A stretch of 12,346 nt of DNA. Source: Sulfurovum sp. (GTDB taxonomy: Bacteria; Campylobacterota; Campylobacteria; Campylobacterales; Sulfurovaceae). The position numbers and the translations under genes are program-made. The notes beneath the pieces are model-generated. The model saw nothing but the letters and a program-made list of their open reading frames with translations, was not told where the DNA came from and made no database searches. The stretch spans positions 1 through 12,346 of the forward strand of contig SOIK01000059.1 of assembly GCA_004377245.1 (NCBI GenBank), given 5' to 3'. Shown here one piece after another: positions 1-6,543 of the stretch; the first letter of the stretch is position 1, and each line of letters begins with the position of its first letter.

Positions 1-54
1 CTTAATGATCTTACAATCATCACACATTTTTTTAACTGATGGTCTAACCTTCAT
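1..54 (-). CDS. rpmJ: 50S ribosomal protein L36 (N-terminal part; continues past window edge)
   Basis: Reading from the ATG at 54-52 gives 18 codons, MKVRPSVKKMCDDCKIIK, before the window ends. This is the start of L36, the smallest large-subunit protein, usually about 37 residues. Cys11 and Cys14 form the first half of its zinc ribbon, so this is the zinc-binding form. A ribosome binding site AGGAG (minus strand, 67-63) lies 8 nt before the ATG. Unlike every other gene of the cluster, it is separated from its upstream neighbour (infA) by a long gap with its own promoter-like boxes, so it probably heads the following alpha-operon segment (rpsM, rpsK, rpsD, rpoA, rplQ by family convention, not visible here). 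Confidence 0.93.
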   Translation of the reverse strand, partial: MKVRPSVKKMCDDCKIIK

Positions 55-99
55 TATGGTTACTCCTATAATTGTTATATACATAGAAAACGCTTCTAT

Positions 100-159
100 G
101 CTAAAGCATGACTTAGAAAAAAACTAAATTTTTTTCTGGACGCTGAGTCATGCTAAAGC
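100..159. repeat. Long imperfect inverted repeat, with a direct repeat in its arms
   Basis: Arms GCATGACT (106-113) and AGTCATGC (146-153) are perfect 8-bp inverted copies, extended by A105/T154 and GCT/AGC (100-102 with 157-159) across a 2x2 internal loop. Inside, AGAAAAAAA (115-123) pairs with TTTTTTTCT (129-137). In addition the decamer ATGCTAAAGC occurs as a direct repeat at 98-107 and 150-159, so the same bases serve both symmetries. It could be an RNA hairpin in the rpmJ leader or a protein binding site in DNA; the sequence alone does not decide. Confidence 0.5.
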
Positions 160-192
160 TATACACTTCGATAACTTCAGCAGTTGACTCTC

Positions 193-204
193 GCGACTAG
201 TCGC
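193..204. repeat. 12-bp perfect palindrome GCGACTAGTCGC
   Basis: GCGACTAGTCGC is a perfect dyad in an AT-rich intergenic region and is notably GC-rich compared with its surroundings. It could be a dimeric regulator operator or a short RNA hairpin (GCGA-CTAG-UCGC) in the rpmJ leader. No matching known operator was recognised. Confidence 0.5.
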
Positions 205-226
205 TCTTTTCCGTTATTTGCACCTA

Positions 227-248
227 GAGTGTGAAACACTCCTTTTTT
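227..248 (+). terminator. Terminator-like hairpin with T-run, plus strand
   Basis: GAGTGT (227-232), loop GAA, ACACTC (236-241), one C, then six T (243-248). This has the form of a Rho-independent terminator for a plus-strand transcript. It faces away from rpmJ and toward infA, so it cannot end the ribosomal operon. It would make sense for a short antisense RNA started near a TATAAT at 67-72, or the hairpin may simply belong to the minus-strand leader, where it has no T-run. Confidence 0.4.
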
Positions 249-354
249 GCGTGGATAGACGATGTTTTGTCTTTCCAACCCTTGAGTAATCGGTGCGACT
301 TAATCAAAGATTCTTCGCGCAGTTTCCTAAAGCCTAATAGTTTTAGGGAGGAGG

Positions 355-360
355 ATTATA
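355..360 (-). promoter_or_regulatory. Likely -10 box of an rpmJ promoter (TATAAT)
   Basis: The minus strand reads GGTATAATCC, a perfect sigma70-type -10 box. The 30 nt upstream are strongly A+T-rich and carry no good -35 hexamer, as expected for Campylobacterota promoters, which rely on the -10 box and upstream AT-rich sequence. The start of transcription would fall near 346-349, giving a leader of about 290 nt before rpmJ. Confidence 0.55.
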
Positions 361-394
361 CCGAAATATTTATTAAGTTTTTCTTATTGTTGAA

Positions 395-400
395 ATTATA
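395..400 (-). promoter_or_regulatory. Second possible -10 box upstream of rpmJ (TATAAT)
   Basis: The minus strand reads CCTATAATTT, again a perfect -10 hexamer, 40 bp upstream of the first. No -35 hexamer lies at 16-18 bp spacing. It could be a tandem promoter for rpmJ or chance in AT-rich DNA. Confidence 0.35.
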
Positions 401-419
401 GGATTTTTTTGGAGAAGAG

Positions 420-445
420 AGCATCTATAGAAAGCTATAAATGCT
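420..445 (-). other. 11-bp hairpin downstream of infA
   Basis: The minus-strand RNA pairs AGCAUUUAUAG (445-435) with CUAUAGAUGCU (430-420) around a CUUU loop. One pair is G-U in the minus-strand RNA but would be a C-A mismatch in the plus strand, which favours the minus strand as the RNA that folds. No U-run follows, so it is not a classic terminator; it could stabilise or process the 3' end of the infA message. Confidence 0.5.
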
Positions 446-450
446 TGAGA

Positions 451-470
451 GAACGAAGTATGTCTCGTTC
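451..470 (-). other. Short hairpin at the infA stop codon
   Basis: GAACGA and TCGTTC (six pairs, 8-nt loop) start on the last base of the infA stop codon. There is no U-run after it. It stands next to the 11-bp hairpin at 420-445; together they may mark the 3' end or a processing site of the spc transcript. Confidence 0.35.
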
Positions 471-688
471 TATTTATATCTAAATGTGATACGACCTTTA
501 TCAAGACTGTATGGAGTAAGCTCCACTTTTACAGTATCTCCCGGAAGGATCTTAATATAGTGCATTCTCATCTTACCAGCGATATGACAAAGTACAATAT
601 GTCCATTGTCCAACTCTACTCTGAATGTCGCATTTGGCAATGCTTCAATCACTTTACCGTCAATTTCAATTACATCATCTTTAGCCAT
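470..688 (-). CDS. infA: Translation initiation factor IF-1
   Basis: A 72-residue protein, the standard IF1 length. It is one S1-like OB fold covering nearly the whole chain; it starts [20 protein letters not shown] and keeps the IF1 signatures [31 protein letters not shown] and [10 protein letters not shown]1 binds the A site of the 30S subunit and works with IF2 and IF3 in choosing the initiator tRNA. The start is set by an AAGGAAAA ribosome site just before the ATG. It lies 60 nt after map, the largest gap inside the cluster, containing a small CTATA/TATAG dyad (710-721) but no convincing promoter. Its placement after map and before rpmJ is normal for this lineage. Confidence 0.98.
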   Translation of the reverse strand: MAKDDVIEIDGKVIEALPNATFRVELDNGHIVLCHIAGKMRMHYIKILPGDTVKVELTPYSLDKGRITFRYK

Positions 689-748
689 TATTTTCCTTTA
701 ATGAATTTTCTATATTTATAGTCTCAAACTATGCAGATATCGTGAAGC

Positions 749-1504
749 TTACGCCTCAGTCAAAATCACAGCTTTACCATCTACTACCGCTACCTGATGC
801 TCATAGTGACTCGTATGAAGTTGATCTTCACTTATCACTGACCATTGATCTTCAAGCAATACAGGTTTCCCACTTTTCTGACAAACCATAGGTTCCAAAC
901 AAAAAACCATACCATTTTTGATCTTAGGTCCTTGATTTGGCTTGCCTTCAAGATAATTAGGGATGTTAGGTTCATCATGTGGCTTAGTACCGATACCATG
1001 TCCACAATAATCTCTTAGGGGGACAAAACCTCTACCAGTGATAAAGTCTTCAAGAATTTTGGTTAACTCTTTAAAACGCATACCCTCTTTGATAGAAGCG
1101 ATCGCATGATAAAGCGCATCTTTTGAACACGCAATAAGTGCTTCATCTTCTGCAGAGATCTTGCCCACAGCCATAGTGATAGCTGCATCACCATAATAAC
1201 CATCCAGCTTGGCACCAATGTCCAAGCCCAAGATATCGCCCTCTTTAACCACAATATCTGTAGGCACTCCATGAATACATACTTGATTCACTGAAGTACA
1301 TACAGATCCTGTAAAACCGTAAAGCCCTTTAAATGAGGGGATAGCACCGTGTTCACGCACAAAGGCATCGCCCATGGCATCTATCTCATTAAGTGTCATT
1401 CCGGGTTTGATTGTGTTTTGAAGATATTGAAGTGTTTTTCCAACGATCTCGCCAGCTCTTTTGAGCTTAGCGATCTCGTCAGGTTTTCTGATAGCAATAG
1501 CCAT
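749..1504 (-). CDS. map: Methionine aminopeptidase, type I
   Basis: A 251-residue single-domain enzyme with the pita-bread fold that removes the initiator methionine from new proteins with small second residues. All dimetal ligands are visible: Asp95 (LGLDIG), Asp106 (YYGDAA), His169 (CGHGIG), Glu204 (FCLEPM) and Glu235 (HYEHQV). The substrate histidines His78 (VCIHGV) and His176 (KPHDEP) are also present. There is no N-terminal zinc-finger extension, so this is the short bacterial type Ia form. Its ATG overlaps the secY stop by one base (TAATG), which suggests translational coupling. Clustering with secY and ribosomal genes fits its co-translational role at the ribosome exit. Confidence 0.98.
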   Translation of the reverse strand: MAIAIRKPDEIAKLKRAGEIVGKTLQYLQNTIKPGMTLNEIDAMGDAFVREHGAIPSFKGLYGFTGSVCTSVNQVCIHGVPTDIVVKEGDILGLDIGAKLDGYYGDAAITMAVGKISAEDEALIACSKDALYHAIASIKEGMRFKELTKILEDFITGRGFVPLRDYCGHGIGTKPHDEPNIPNYLEGKPNQGPKIKNGMVFCLEPMVCQKSGKPVLLEDQWSVISEDQLHTSHYEHQVAVVDGKAVILTEA

Positions 1505-2763
1505 TATAGACCTACATTTCCTAATGTTTCATATTGACCCATTGTTCTTTGCGCTTCTATTTTTCTCATCGTATCAAGTGCAACTTGAACGATAATAAGT
1601 ACAGCAACCCCACCAAAGTAGAAACTTGCACCCATTCCAGAGATGATCATAAATGGTATCGTAGAAATAATTGCAAGATATACAGCACCTGAACCAGTGA
1701 GTCTACTTGCAACTTCATTTAAAAACTCTTTAGTGTGTTCACCTGGTCTAACACCAGGGACAAATCCACCTTGTCGTTTTAGATTGTCTGCAATGTCTTT
1801 CGCATTAAATGCGATCGATGCATAGAAAAATGCAAAGAACATTACAAGTAAAAATGTTACTACATTAAAGGTAACTCCACCTGGCGCTAATGAATCTGCT
1901 ATAGCAGTAGCAAATCCAGAAGTGCTTGACTGTAACATAGTCAATGGAAACATCAATACAGCTGAAGCAAAGATAGGAGGAATAACACCCGAAAGGTTTA
2001 CTTTCACGGGGATATAGTTCATCACTCTCTTTGTTTGACTCTGCATAATGGTCTTTCTTGAGTAAGAGATAGGTACTCTTCTCTCACCCAGTTCCACATA
2101 AATAATAGCCAAAATAGTGATCAGCATGATCGCTAAAATAGCAAGTATCGCTAAGAAGTTCATCTCACCGGCATTTACTGCTCTGATCGTATTACTTATC
2201 GCTGATGGTAATCCAGAAACAATACCGGCAAAGATAATAAGTGAAATACCGTTACCAATACCCTTTTGCGTGATCTGTTCACCGATCCACATAAGCAACA
2301 TTGTACCTGCCAACATAGAGAAGGTAGTAAGAATAGTAAACATCATAGGATCTATCATTACGGCACTCTGTCCAGCACTACCTGTCATACTTTGAAGCCC
2401 CATAGAGACACCAATAGCCTGTACTATAGTAATAAAAATAGTAAAGTAACGAATAATTTGCATATATTTTTGCATACCATCACGCTCTTTTTTCATTTGT
2501 CCAAGTGCGGGGAAAGTTGCTGCAAGAAGTTCCATAACGATGGAAGCAGTAATGTAAGGCATAATACCTAAGGAGATAATACTCATACGCTCTACGGCAC
2601 CTCCAGAGAACATATTTGCCATACCTGCAATACCACCAGGGCTATCAAAGAAACCTTTGATAACATCAAGATCAACACCTGGTGTCGGAACATAGGCTAA
2701 AACTCTGTACGCAAATAGGAATCCTAACGTGATGAGGATTTTTTGAGTTAAAGCGTTGCCCAT
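1504..2763 (-). CDS. secY: Preprotein translocase subunit SecY
   Basis: A 419-residue polytopic inner membrane protein, the channel subunit of SecYEG through which unfolded proteins cross or enter the membrane. The pattern fits ten membrane helices, beginning at about residues 8-25. Family motifs are in place: the plug/TM2 region at 51-75, GEQITQKGIGNGISL (161-175), the loop ERRVPISYSRK (227-237), and the C5 loop NLKRQGGFVPGVRPGEHT (327-344) that contacts SecA and the ribosome. The N-terminus is short, starting almost directly with TM1, and the total is slightly shorter than E. coli SecY, as usual in Campylobacterota. It follows rplO by 2 nt and overlaps map by 1 nt, so it is translated as part of the spc operon. 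Confidence 0.98.
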   Translation of the reverse strand: MGNALTQKILITLGFLFAYRVLAYVPTPGVDLDVIKGFFDSPGGIAGMANMFSGGAVERMSIISLGIMPYITASIVMELLAATFPALGQMKKERDGMQKYMQIIRYFTIFITIVQAIGVSMGLQSMTGSAGQSAVMIDPMMFTILTTFSMLAGTMLLMWIGEQITQKGIGNGISLIIFAGIVSGLPSAISNTIRAVNAGEMNFLAILAILAIMLITILAIIYVELGERRVPISYSRKTIMQSQTKRVMNYIPVKVNLSGVIPPIFASAVLMFPLTMLQSSTSGFATAIADSLAPGGVTFNVVTFLLVMFFAFFYASIAFNAKDIADNLKRQGGFVPGVRPGEHTKEFLNEVASRLTGSGAVYLAIISTIPFMIISGMGASFYFGGVAVLIIVQVALDTMRKIEAQRTMGQYETLGNVGL

Positions 2764-2765
2764 GA

Positions 2766-3164
2766 TTATTTTCCGCTTGTTGTAACAGCTTCGTCTTTGA
2801 TCTTAGCTGCAAGGTCTTTTGCACTTGCACCGATCAATTTGACTCTAGTTACTGTTTTTTGCAATTTGTGAACTGACTTGATACTCTCAAGAGTAATTTC
2901 AGAAAGCTCAGCGATCGCTTTGATTTTTTCTACATTGATCACATATGGTTTCTCTACTTTAGACGTGAAACCAACTTTAGGTAATCTTTTGTAAAGTGGC
3001 ATTTGTCCACCTTCGAAACCTCTTTTTCTACTGTAACCAGTTCTAGATTTTTGACCTTTGTTACCACGTCCAGCCGTTTTACCTGTTCCTGAACCTTGAC
3101 CACGTCCAACTCTTTTTCTATTTTTCGTTGAACCTGGAGCAGGTTGTAAATTATGTAAACCCAT
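2766..3164 (-). CDS. rplO: 50S ribosomal protein L15
   Basis: A 132-residue late-assembly large-subunit protein. The N-terminal third is the glycine/arginine-rich extension ([20 protein letters not shown], about 19-38) that threads into 23S rRNA, followed by [25 protein letters not shown] sequence (about 47-67) and a globular C-terminal domain. It is shorter than the roughly 144-residue E. coli protein, the difference being in the C-terminal part. It comes directly after rpsE with a 10-nt gap, so rpmD (L30), which sits here in E. coli, is missing. The ribosome site is AAGGGG, 6 nt before ATG. Confidence 0.97.
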   Translation of the reverse strand: MGLHNLQPAPGSTKNRKRVGRGQGSGTGKTAGRGNKGQKSRTGYSRKRGFEGGQMPLYKRLPKVGFTSKVEKPYVINVEKIKAIAELSEITLESIKSVHKLQKTVTRVKLIGASAKDLAAKIKDEAVTTSGK

Positions 3165-3174
3165 ACTTTACCCC

Positions 3175-3615
3175 TTACGCTTTGATTCTAGTAAGTGCTT
3201 GAATTGTTGCTCTTACTAGGTTATTTGGGTTGTTAGAACCGATTGACTTGCTAAGAACATCTTGGATCCCTGCAAGCTCAAGTACTGGTCTAGCAGCACC
3301 ACCGGCGATAACACCTGTACCTTCACTCGCTGGTCTAAGCACGATTCTACTTGCGTTGAATTTGTGCTCGATATCATGAGCAATAGTTGTACCTTTGATG
3401 TTTACTTTCACAAGGTTCTTGTGTGCATCATCAACCGCTTTTTTAATCGCATCTGGAACTTCTTTGGCTTTACCAAATCCATATCCAACTGTACCTTTTT
3501 TGTCACCAATCACTACAAGTGCAGTAAATCTAAATCTTCTACCACCCTTAACAACTTTAGTAACACGACCGATATTAACGATTACTTCTTCAAATTCTTT
3601 TTCTATTTCTTCCAT
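3175..3615 (-). CDS. rpsE: 30S ribosomal protein S5
   Basis: A 146-residue small-subunit protein at the mRNA entry side, involved with S4 in decoding accuracy. It has the N-terminal dsRNA-binding-like domain ([20 protein letters not shown], then [11 protein letters not shown] and [17 protein letters not shown]) and the C-terminal domain with [15 protein letters not shown] and [19 protein letters not shown]. Two ATGs stand in tandem (3618 and 3615). I choose the second because AGGA lies about 6 nt before it but only 3 nt before the first; starting at 3618 would add one Met. Gap to rplR is about 9 nt. Length is shorter than E. coli S5 (167), with shorter termini. Confidence 0.97.
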   Translation of the reverse strand: MEEIEKEFEEVIVNIGRVTKVVKGGRRFRFTALVVIGDKKGTVGYGFGKAKEVPDAIKKAVDDAHKNLVKVNIKGTTIAHDIEHKFNASRIVLRPASEGTGVIAGGAARPVLELAGIQDVLSKSIGSNNPNNLVRATIQALTRIKA

Positions 3616-3624
3616 CATGCTTCC

Positions 3625-3981
3625 TTAAAACTTAATTCCGGCTTCTCTAAGTGCATCAGCAAATGACGCAACAACACCGTGGTAAAGGTAACCATTTCTG
3701 TCGAAAACAACAGTATCGATATTTTTAGAAGCAAGGTTTTTAGCCATCTCAGCAGCTACTTTTTTTACATCTTCTTGGTTTACTTTAAGTCCAAGTTTTC
3801 TTCCGTCTGCAGATGCAAGTGTTGCACCGGCATTGTCATCAATCGCTTGAGCATAGAAGTGTTTGTTAGACTTAAATACAGATAGTCTAGGAAGAGTATC
3901 TGTTCCGAAGATCTTACCTCTTACTCTAGCTTTTCTTTGAGCGCGAAGTTTATTTTTTCTTTTTTGAATACTTTTTAACAT
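3625..3981 (-). CDS. rplR: 50S ribosomal protein L18
   Basis: A 118-residue protein that binds 5S rRNA together with L5 and L25 and links it to the central protuberance. It has the basic N-terminal tail ([20 protein letters not shown], about 7-26), the [18 protein letters not shown] strand-turn region, and the typical C-terminus [10 protein letters not shown] through [11 protein letters not shown] (93-118). Length is normal. It follows rplF by 10 nt with AGGGGCGG-type sequence ahead of the ATG. Confidence 0.97.
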   Translation of the reverse strand: MLKSIQKRKNKLRAQRKARVRGKIFGTDTLPRLSVFKSNKHFYAQAIDDNAGATLASADGRKLGLKVNQEDVKKVAAEMAKNLASKNIDTVVFDRNGYLYHGVVASFADALREAGIKF

Positions 3982-3991
3982 CTACCGCCCC

Positions 3992-4528
3992 TTACTTACC
4001 AGCTGCTTTACCAGCTTTTCTGATGATCACTTCATCTGTGTACTTCACACCTTTACCTTTGTAAGGCTCTGGTGGTCTGAACGCTCTGATCTCAGCAGCG
4101 GCTTGACCTACTGCTTGTTTATCAGTACCATTAATAGTAACAATATTTTTATCCACTTTAATTTCAAGTCCCTCAGGGATATCAAAATTAATGTCATGAG
4201 AGAAACCAAGTTGAAGGTTAAGTACTTTACCTTGAACAGCTGCTCTGTAACCAACACCGTTGATCTCTAAAGATTTAGTATAACCTTTATCTAAACCAAT
4301 GATAATGTTGTTAAAGAGTGCTCTGTATGTTCCCCAGAACGCTGCATCTTGTTTTTCTTCACCTTTTCTTGAGAAAGTTACTTCAGAACCATCAATACTG
4401 ATGTCCACTCTTCCATGAGTTTCAAGTCTTTTTTCAAGATTGCCTTTTTTAGCCACGAGAGTCGTACCGTCGAGTGATACATCAATACCACTTGCAACAG
4501 TTACTGGTCTTTTTCCTATTCTTGACAT
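3992..4528 (-). CDS. rplF: 50S ribosomal protein L6
   Basis: A 178-residue protein of two related alpha/beta domains, placed near the factor-binding (sarcin-ricin) region of the large subunit. It starts [17 protein letters not shown] and ends with the family signature [17 protein letters not shown] from residue 150, followed by a lysine-rich tail. The length matches E. coli L6 (177). The gap to rpsH is 9 nt. An AAGGAATAAAG sequence precedes the ATG. Confidence 0.98.
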   Translation of the reverse strand: MSRIGKRPVTVASGIDVSLDGTTLVAKKGNLEKRLETHGRVDISIDGSEVTFSRKGEEKQDAAFWGTYRALFNNIIIGLDKGYTKSLEINGVGYRAAVQGKVLNLQLGFSHDINFDIPEGLEIKVDKNIVTINGTDKQAVGQAAAEIRAFRPPEPYKGKGVKYTDEVIIRKAGKAAGK

Positions 4529-4537
4529 CTTTATTCC

Positions 4538-4933
4538 TTACCAAATACTACAGATTACTTCGCCACCGATTCCACGTTTAAACGCTTCATCATTTGCTAG
4601 TACACCTTGGCTTGTTGAAACAACCAAAGTACCGTAACCATTTTTAAATGTTCTAATATCATCTTTACCTTGGTGAACACGTCTACCAGGCTTAGAAATC
4701 TTTTTAAGTTCGTTGATAACGCTTTTTTCATTTTCGTCATATTTAAGAACTACTTTAATCGTTTTTTTGTTTCCATCTTCTTTTACTTTGAAACTCTCAA
4801 GGTAACCTTTATCTACCAAAATAGATACAGTCGCTTCAATTGTTTTAGAGTGAAGAAGTGTAGTAACGTCTAGTCTTCTTTGCGCAGCATTTCTTATACG
4901 AGTAAGAGAGTCTGCAATTATATCTGTCATCAT
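4538..4933 (-). CDS. rpsH: 30S ribosomal protein S8
   Basis: A 131-residue primary 16S rRNA-binding protein of the central domain. The start [15 protein letters not shown] and the C-terminal signature [20 protein letters not shown] (105-124), then EVICSIW, are typical. Two tandem ATGs exist; the first (4933) is preferred because GGAG lies 9 nt ahead of it. In E. coli S8 represses the spc operon by binding near the rplE start; whether that occurs here cannot be told by eye. It follows rpsN by 13 nt, one of the larger gaps in the operon. Confidence 0.98.
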   Translation of the reverse strand: MMTDIIADSLTRIRNAAQRRLDVTTLLHSKTIEATVSILVDKGYLESFKVKEDGNKKTIKVVLKYDENEKSVINELKKISKPGRRVHQGKDDIRTFKNGYGTLVVSTSQGVLANDEAFKRGIGGEVICSIW

Positions 4934-4946
4934 CTTTTTCTTCTCC

Positions 4947-5132
4947 TTACCAGCTTGCTTTACGCATACCAGGAATTAGACCTTCATTGGCCATTTTTCT
5001 TAAACACACACGACAAAGACCAAAGTCTTTGTATACTGAGTGAGGTCTACCACAAATATTACATCTTGTATATGCTTGCGTAGAGAATTTTGCTTTTCTC
5101 TTCTGCTTAGCGATCATTGATTTCTTAGCCAT
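4947..5132 (-). CDS. rpsN: 30S ribosomal protein S14, zinc-binding type
   Basis: A 61-residue S14 with a CxxC...CxxC zinc ribbon (Cys24, Cys27, Cys40, Cys43; CNICGRP and GLCRVC). This is the short zinc-containing class (type Z), unlike the roughly 100-residue zinc-free form of E. coli. It sits in the head of the 30S subunit next to S10 and S19. The ATG overlaps the rplE stop by one base (TAATG), suggesting coupled translation. Confidence 0.98.
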   Translation of the reverse strand: MAKKSMIAKQKRKAKFSTQAYTRCNICGRPHSVYKDFGLCRVCLRKMANEGLIPGMRKASW

Positions 5133-5677
5133 TACTTTCTCCCTTTAGAAAAAGGCATACCAAGCTTTTCTAAAAGCGTGAATGCTTGTTTGTCATCTTC
5201 AGTGCTCGTAACGATAGTAATGTTCATACCATGTGTTTTGATCACTTTATCAAACTCAACCTCTGGGAACATCAATTGCTCTTGAAGACCGAAGTTATAA
5301 TTACCTCTACCATCAAAACCTTTTCTTGGTGTACCTCTAAAGTCTTTTACTCTTGGAAGTGCAATAGATACGAGTTTATCAAAGAAGTTATACATATTTG
5401 CACCTCTAAGTGTTACTCTTATACCTGTTGGAGCACCTTCTCTAGCTTTAAAACCTGCAACAGATTTCTTAGCCATAACAACTACCGCTTTTTGTCCAGC
5501 GATAATTGAGATAGTGTCTGCCATGTTTTGGATAAGTTTAGAGTCTTTACCCTCTTCACCTGCACCAACAGAGATAACTATCTTTTCAAGCTTAGGAGTC
5601 TGCATCGGGTTAGCAACCCCACACTCTTCTCTGAGTGCAGGAACGATGTCATTGTACTTTTGCTTCATTCTACTCAT
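5132..5677 (-). CDS. rplE: 50S ribosomal protein L5
   Basis: A 181-residue 5S rRNA-binding protein of the central protuberance that also contacts the P-site tRNA through its loop. Visible signatures are [19 protein letters not shown] (about 23-41), [30 protein letters not shown], the [19 protein letters not shown] block, and [20 protein letters not shown] near the C-terminus. Length matches the usual 179-181. It begins 4 nt after rplX and ends overlapping the rpsN start by one base. Confidence 0.98.
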   Translation of the reverse strand: MSRMKQKYNDIVPALREECGVANPMQTPKLEKIVISVGAGEEGKDSKLIQNMADTISIIAGQKAVVVMAKKSVAGFKAREGAPTGIRVTLRGANMYNFFDKLVSIALPRVKDFRGTPRKGFDGRGNYNFGLQEQLMFPEVEFDKVIKTHGMNITIVTSTEDDKQAFTLLEKLGMPFSKGRK

Positions 5678-5681
5678 AGGA

Positions 5682-5915
5682 TTATGCCTCTACTTTTTTT
5701 ACATTTGAGATGTGGATTGGCATTTCTTTGTTGTCAAATCCACCCTCTTTGTTCTGCTCGCTTGGTTTTACAGCTTTTTTAGCCATTTTACAACCTGCAA
5801 CGATTACTGCATCTTTTTTTGTAAGTACTTGAAGAACTTCTCCAGTTGTACCTTTATCATCACCAGCGATGATCATTACCTGATCACCTTTTTTGATTTT
5901 GAATGTTTTTGCCAT
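5682..5915 (-). CDS. rplX: 50S ribosomal protein L24
   Basis: A 77-residue assembly initiator of the large subunit, located near the peptide exit tunnel. The KOW motif is at about 9-33 ([20 protein letters not shown]), and [11 protein letters not shown] is the typical C-terminal part. The reading frame is open upstream to another ATG at 5945, but I choose 5915 because GGAGG lies 9 nt ahead of it, the protein then starts with the family [11 protein letters not shown], and the longer form would overlap rplN. With this start only 1 nt separates it from the rplN stop. It is shorter than E. coli L24 (104 residues), as in related organisms. Confidence 0.96.
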   Translation of the reverse strand: MAKTFKIKKGDQVMIIAGDDKGTTGEVLQVLTKKDAVIVAGCKMAKKAVKPSEQNKEGGFDNKEMPIHISNVKKVEA

Positions 5916-5916
5916 A

Positions 5917-6285
5917 CTACCATACCTCCGGTGCAAGTGATACAATTTTCATAAAACCTGCATATCTTGTTTCACGACTTACAGGGCCGAAGATACGAGT
6001 ACCTATTGGCTCTTTTTTGTCGTCGATGATTACTGCGGCATTGTCGTCAAATCTAATAAGTGAACCATTTTCTCTCTGGATCTCTTTTTTAGTTCTAACA
6101 ACTACTGCTTTAATAACCTTACCTTTTTTTACTTTTCCAGTTGGAAGTGCTTTTTTCACAGAAGCAACGATAACGTCACCTACTGATGCGTATCTTCTTT
6201 TAGATCCACCAAGAACCTTGATACACATGATCTCTTTAGCACCAGAGTTATCTGCTACATTTAATCTAGTAAAACCTTGGATCAT
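5917..6285 (-). CDS. rplN: 50S ribosomal protein L14
   Basis: A 122-residue protein, the canonical length, at the subunit interface where it forms bridges with 16S rRNA and binds the silencing factor RsfS. It starts [18 protein letters not shown] and carries [29 protein letters not shown] sequence at about 23-47 and the C-terminal [22 protein letters not shown]. The ATG overlaps the rpsQ stop by one base (TAATG). In E. coli this gene starts the separate spc operon; here no promoter gap exists and it is fused into the S10 run. Confidence 0.98.
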   Translation of the reverse strand: MIQGFTRLNVADNSGAKEIMCIKVLGGSKRRYASVGDVIVASVKKALPTGKVKKGKVIKAVVVRTKKEIQRENGSLIRFDDNAAVIIDDKKEPIGTRIFGPVSRETRYAGFMKIVSLAPEVW

Positions 6286-6533
6286 TACACTTCTCCTCTC
6301 TTCACGATTTCAAGAAGTCTGAAACTTTTTGTTTTAGAAAGTGGTCTACATTCAACTGCAGTCACTGTATCTCCAACATTAATGTCATTTTTCTCATCAT
6401 GAATAAGATATTTTTTAAATCTTTTTACTGTTTTGTGATATCTTGGGTGAAGAACTCTTCTCTCAACCAATACAGTTGCAGTTTTGTCTCCGGCCTTTTT
6501 AATCACAGTACCTGTTATTTGTCTTTTTGGCAT
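6285..6533 (-). CDS. rpsQ: 30S ribosomal protein S17
   Basis: An 82-residue OB-fold protein that binds 16S rRNA early in assembly of the 5' domain. Seen are [20 protein letters not shown] (8-27), [19 protein letters not shown] and the C-terminal [19 protein letters not shown]. Length is normal for the family. It follows rpmC by 10 nt, with an AAGGGG ribosome site, and overlaps rplN by one base. Confidence 0.98.
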   Translation of the reverse strand: MPKRQITGTVIKKAGDKTATVLVERRVLHPRYHKTVKRFKKYLIHDEKNDINVGDTVTAVECRPLSKTKSFRLLEIVKRGEV

Positions 6534-6543
6534 AAATGACCCC

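Larger units (their letters stand above)
55..354 (-). promoter_or_regulatory. Candidate structured leader of rpmJ
   Basis: About 300 nt lie between a TATAAT box (355-360) and the rpmJ ATG, with no plausible protein gene. On the minus-strand RNA I see, in order: a hairpin CCTAAA/TTTAGG (347-342 with 331-326); a small hairpin AATC-TTT-GATT (312-302); a closing stem of 7 bp (298-292 with 224-218) enclosing two hairpins, GGAAAGAC/GUCUAUCC (276-269 with 260-253, one A-A mismatch) and GAGUGU/ACACUC (241-236 with 232-227); a palindromic hairpin at 204-193; and a large imperfect stem (159-146 with 113-100) holding an inner A/U stem. The multi-branched layout suggests a structured RNA or leader, but no known riboswitch, r-protein leader or housekeeping RNA consensus was recognised. 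Function is unknown. Confidence 0.45.

Noticed and set aside
180..224. tmRNA: the minus-strand GCAAATAAC reads Ala-Asn-Asn, like Campylobacterota tag peptides
   Set aside because: The frame ends in Val-Asn-Cys with no Ala-Ala end, and there is no tRNA-like domain or T-loop motif in the region.
211..298. c-di-GMP riboswitch, suggested by CACGCAAAAAAGG on the minus strand
   Set aside because: The ACGCA-AAGCC and paired receptor elements are incomplete and the flanking stems do not fit the class.
55..354. 6S RNA, SRP RNA or RNase P RNA in the infA-rpmJ gap
   Set aside because: No GGAAGGAAGCAGC-type SRP loop, no GAGGAAAGUCC or ACAGAA of RNase P, and the fold is multi-branched rather than the single rod with a central bubble of 6S RNA.
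717..722. Promoter in the 60-nt map-infA gap (TATAAA on the minus strand)
   Set aside because: The box is part of a small CTATA/TATAG dyad in AT-rich sequence and has no supporting upstream element.
3262..3666. Plus-strand open frames of 60-139 codons opposite ribosomal genes (for example 3262-3666, 5186-5509, 5903-6322)
   Set aside because: They lie wholly or mainly opposite well-supported conserved genes, resemble no protein family and are low-complexity shadows of A/T-ended codons.
5916..5945. Longer rplX form starting at 5945
   Set aside because: It would overlap rplN, add residues not found in L24, and ignore the well-placed GGAGG ahead of 5915.
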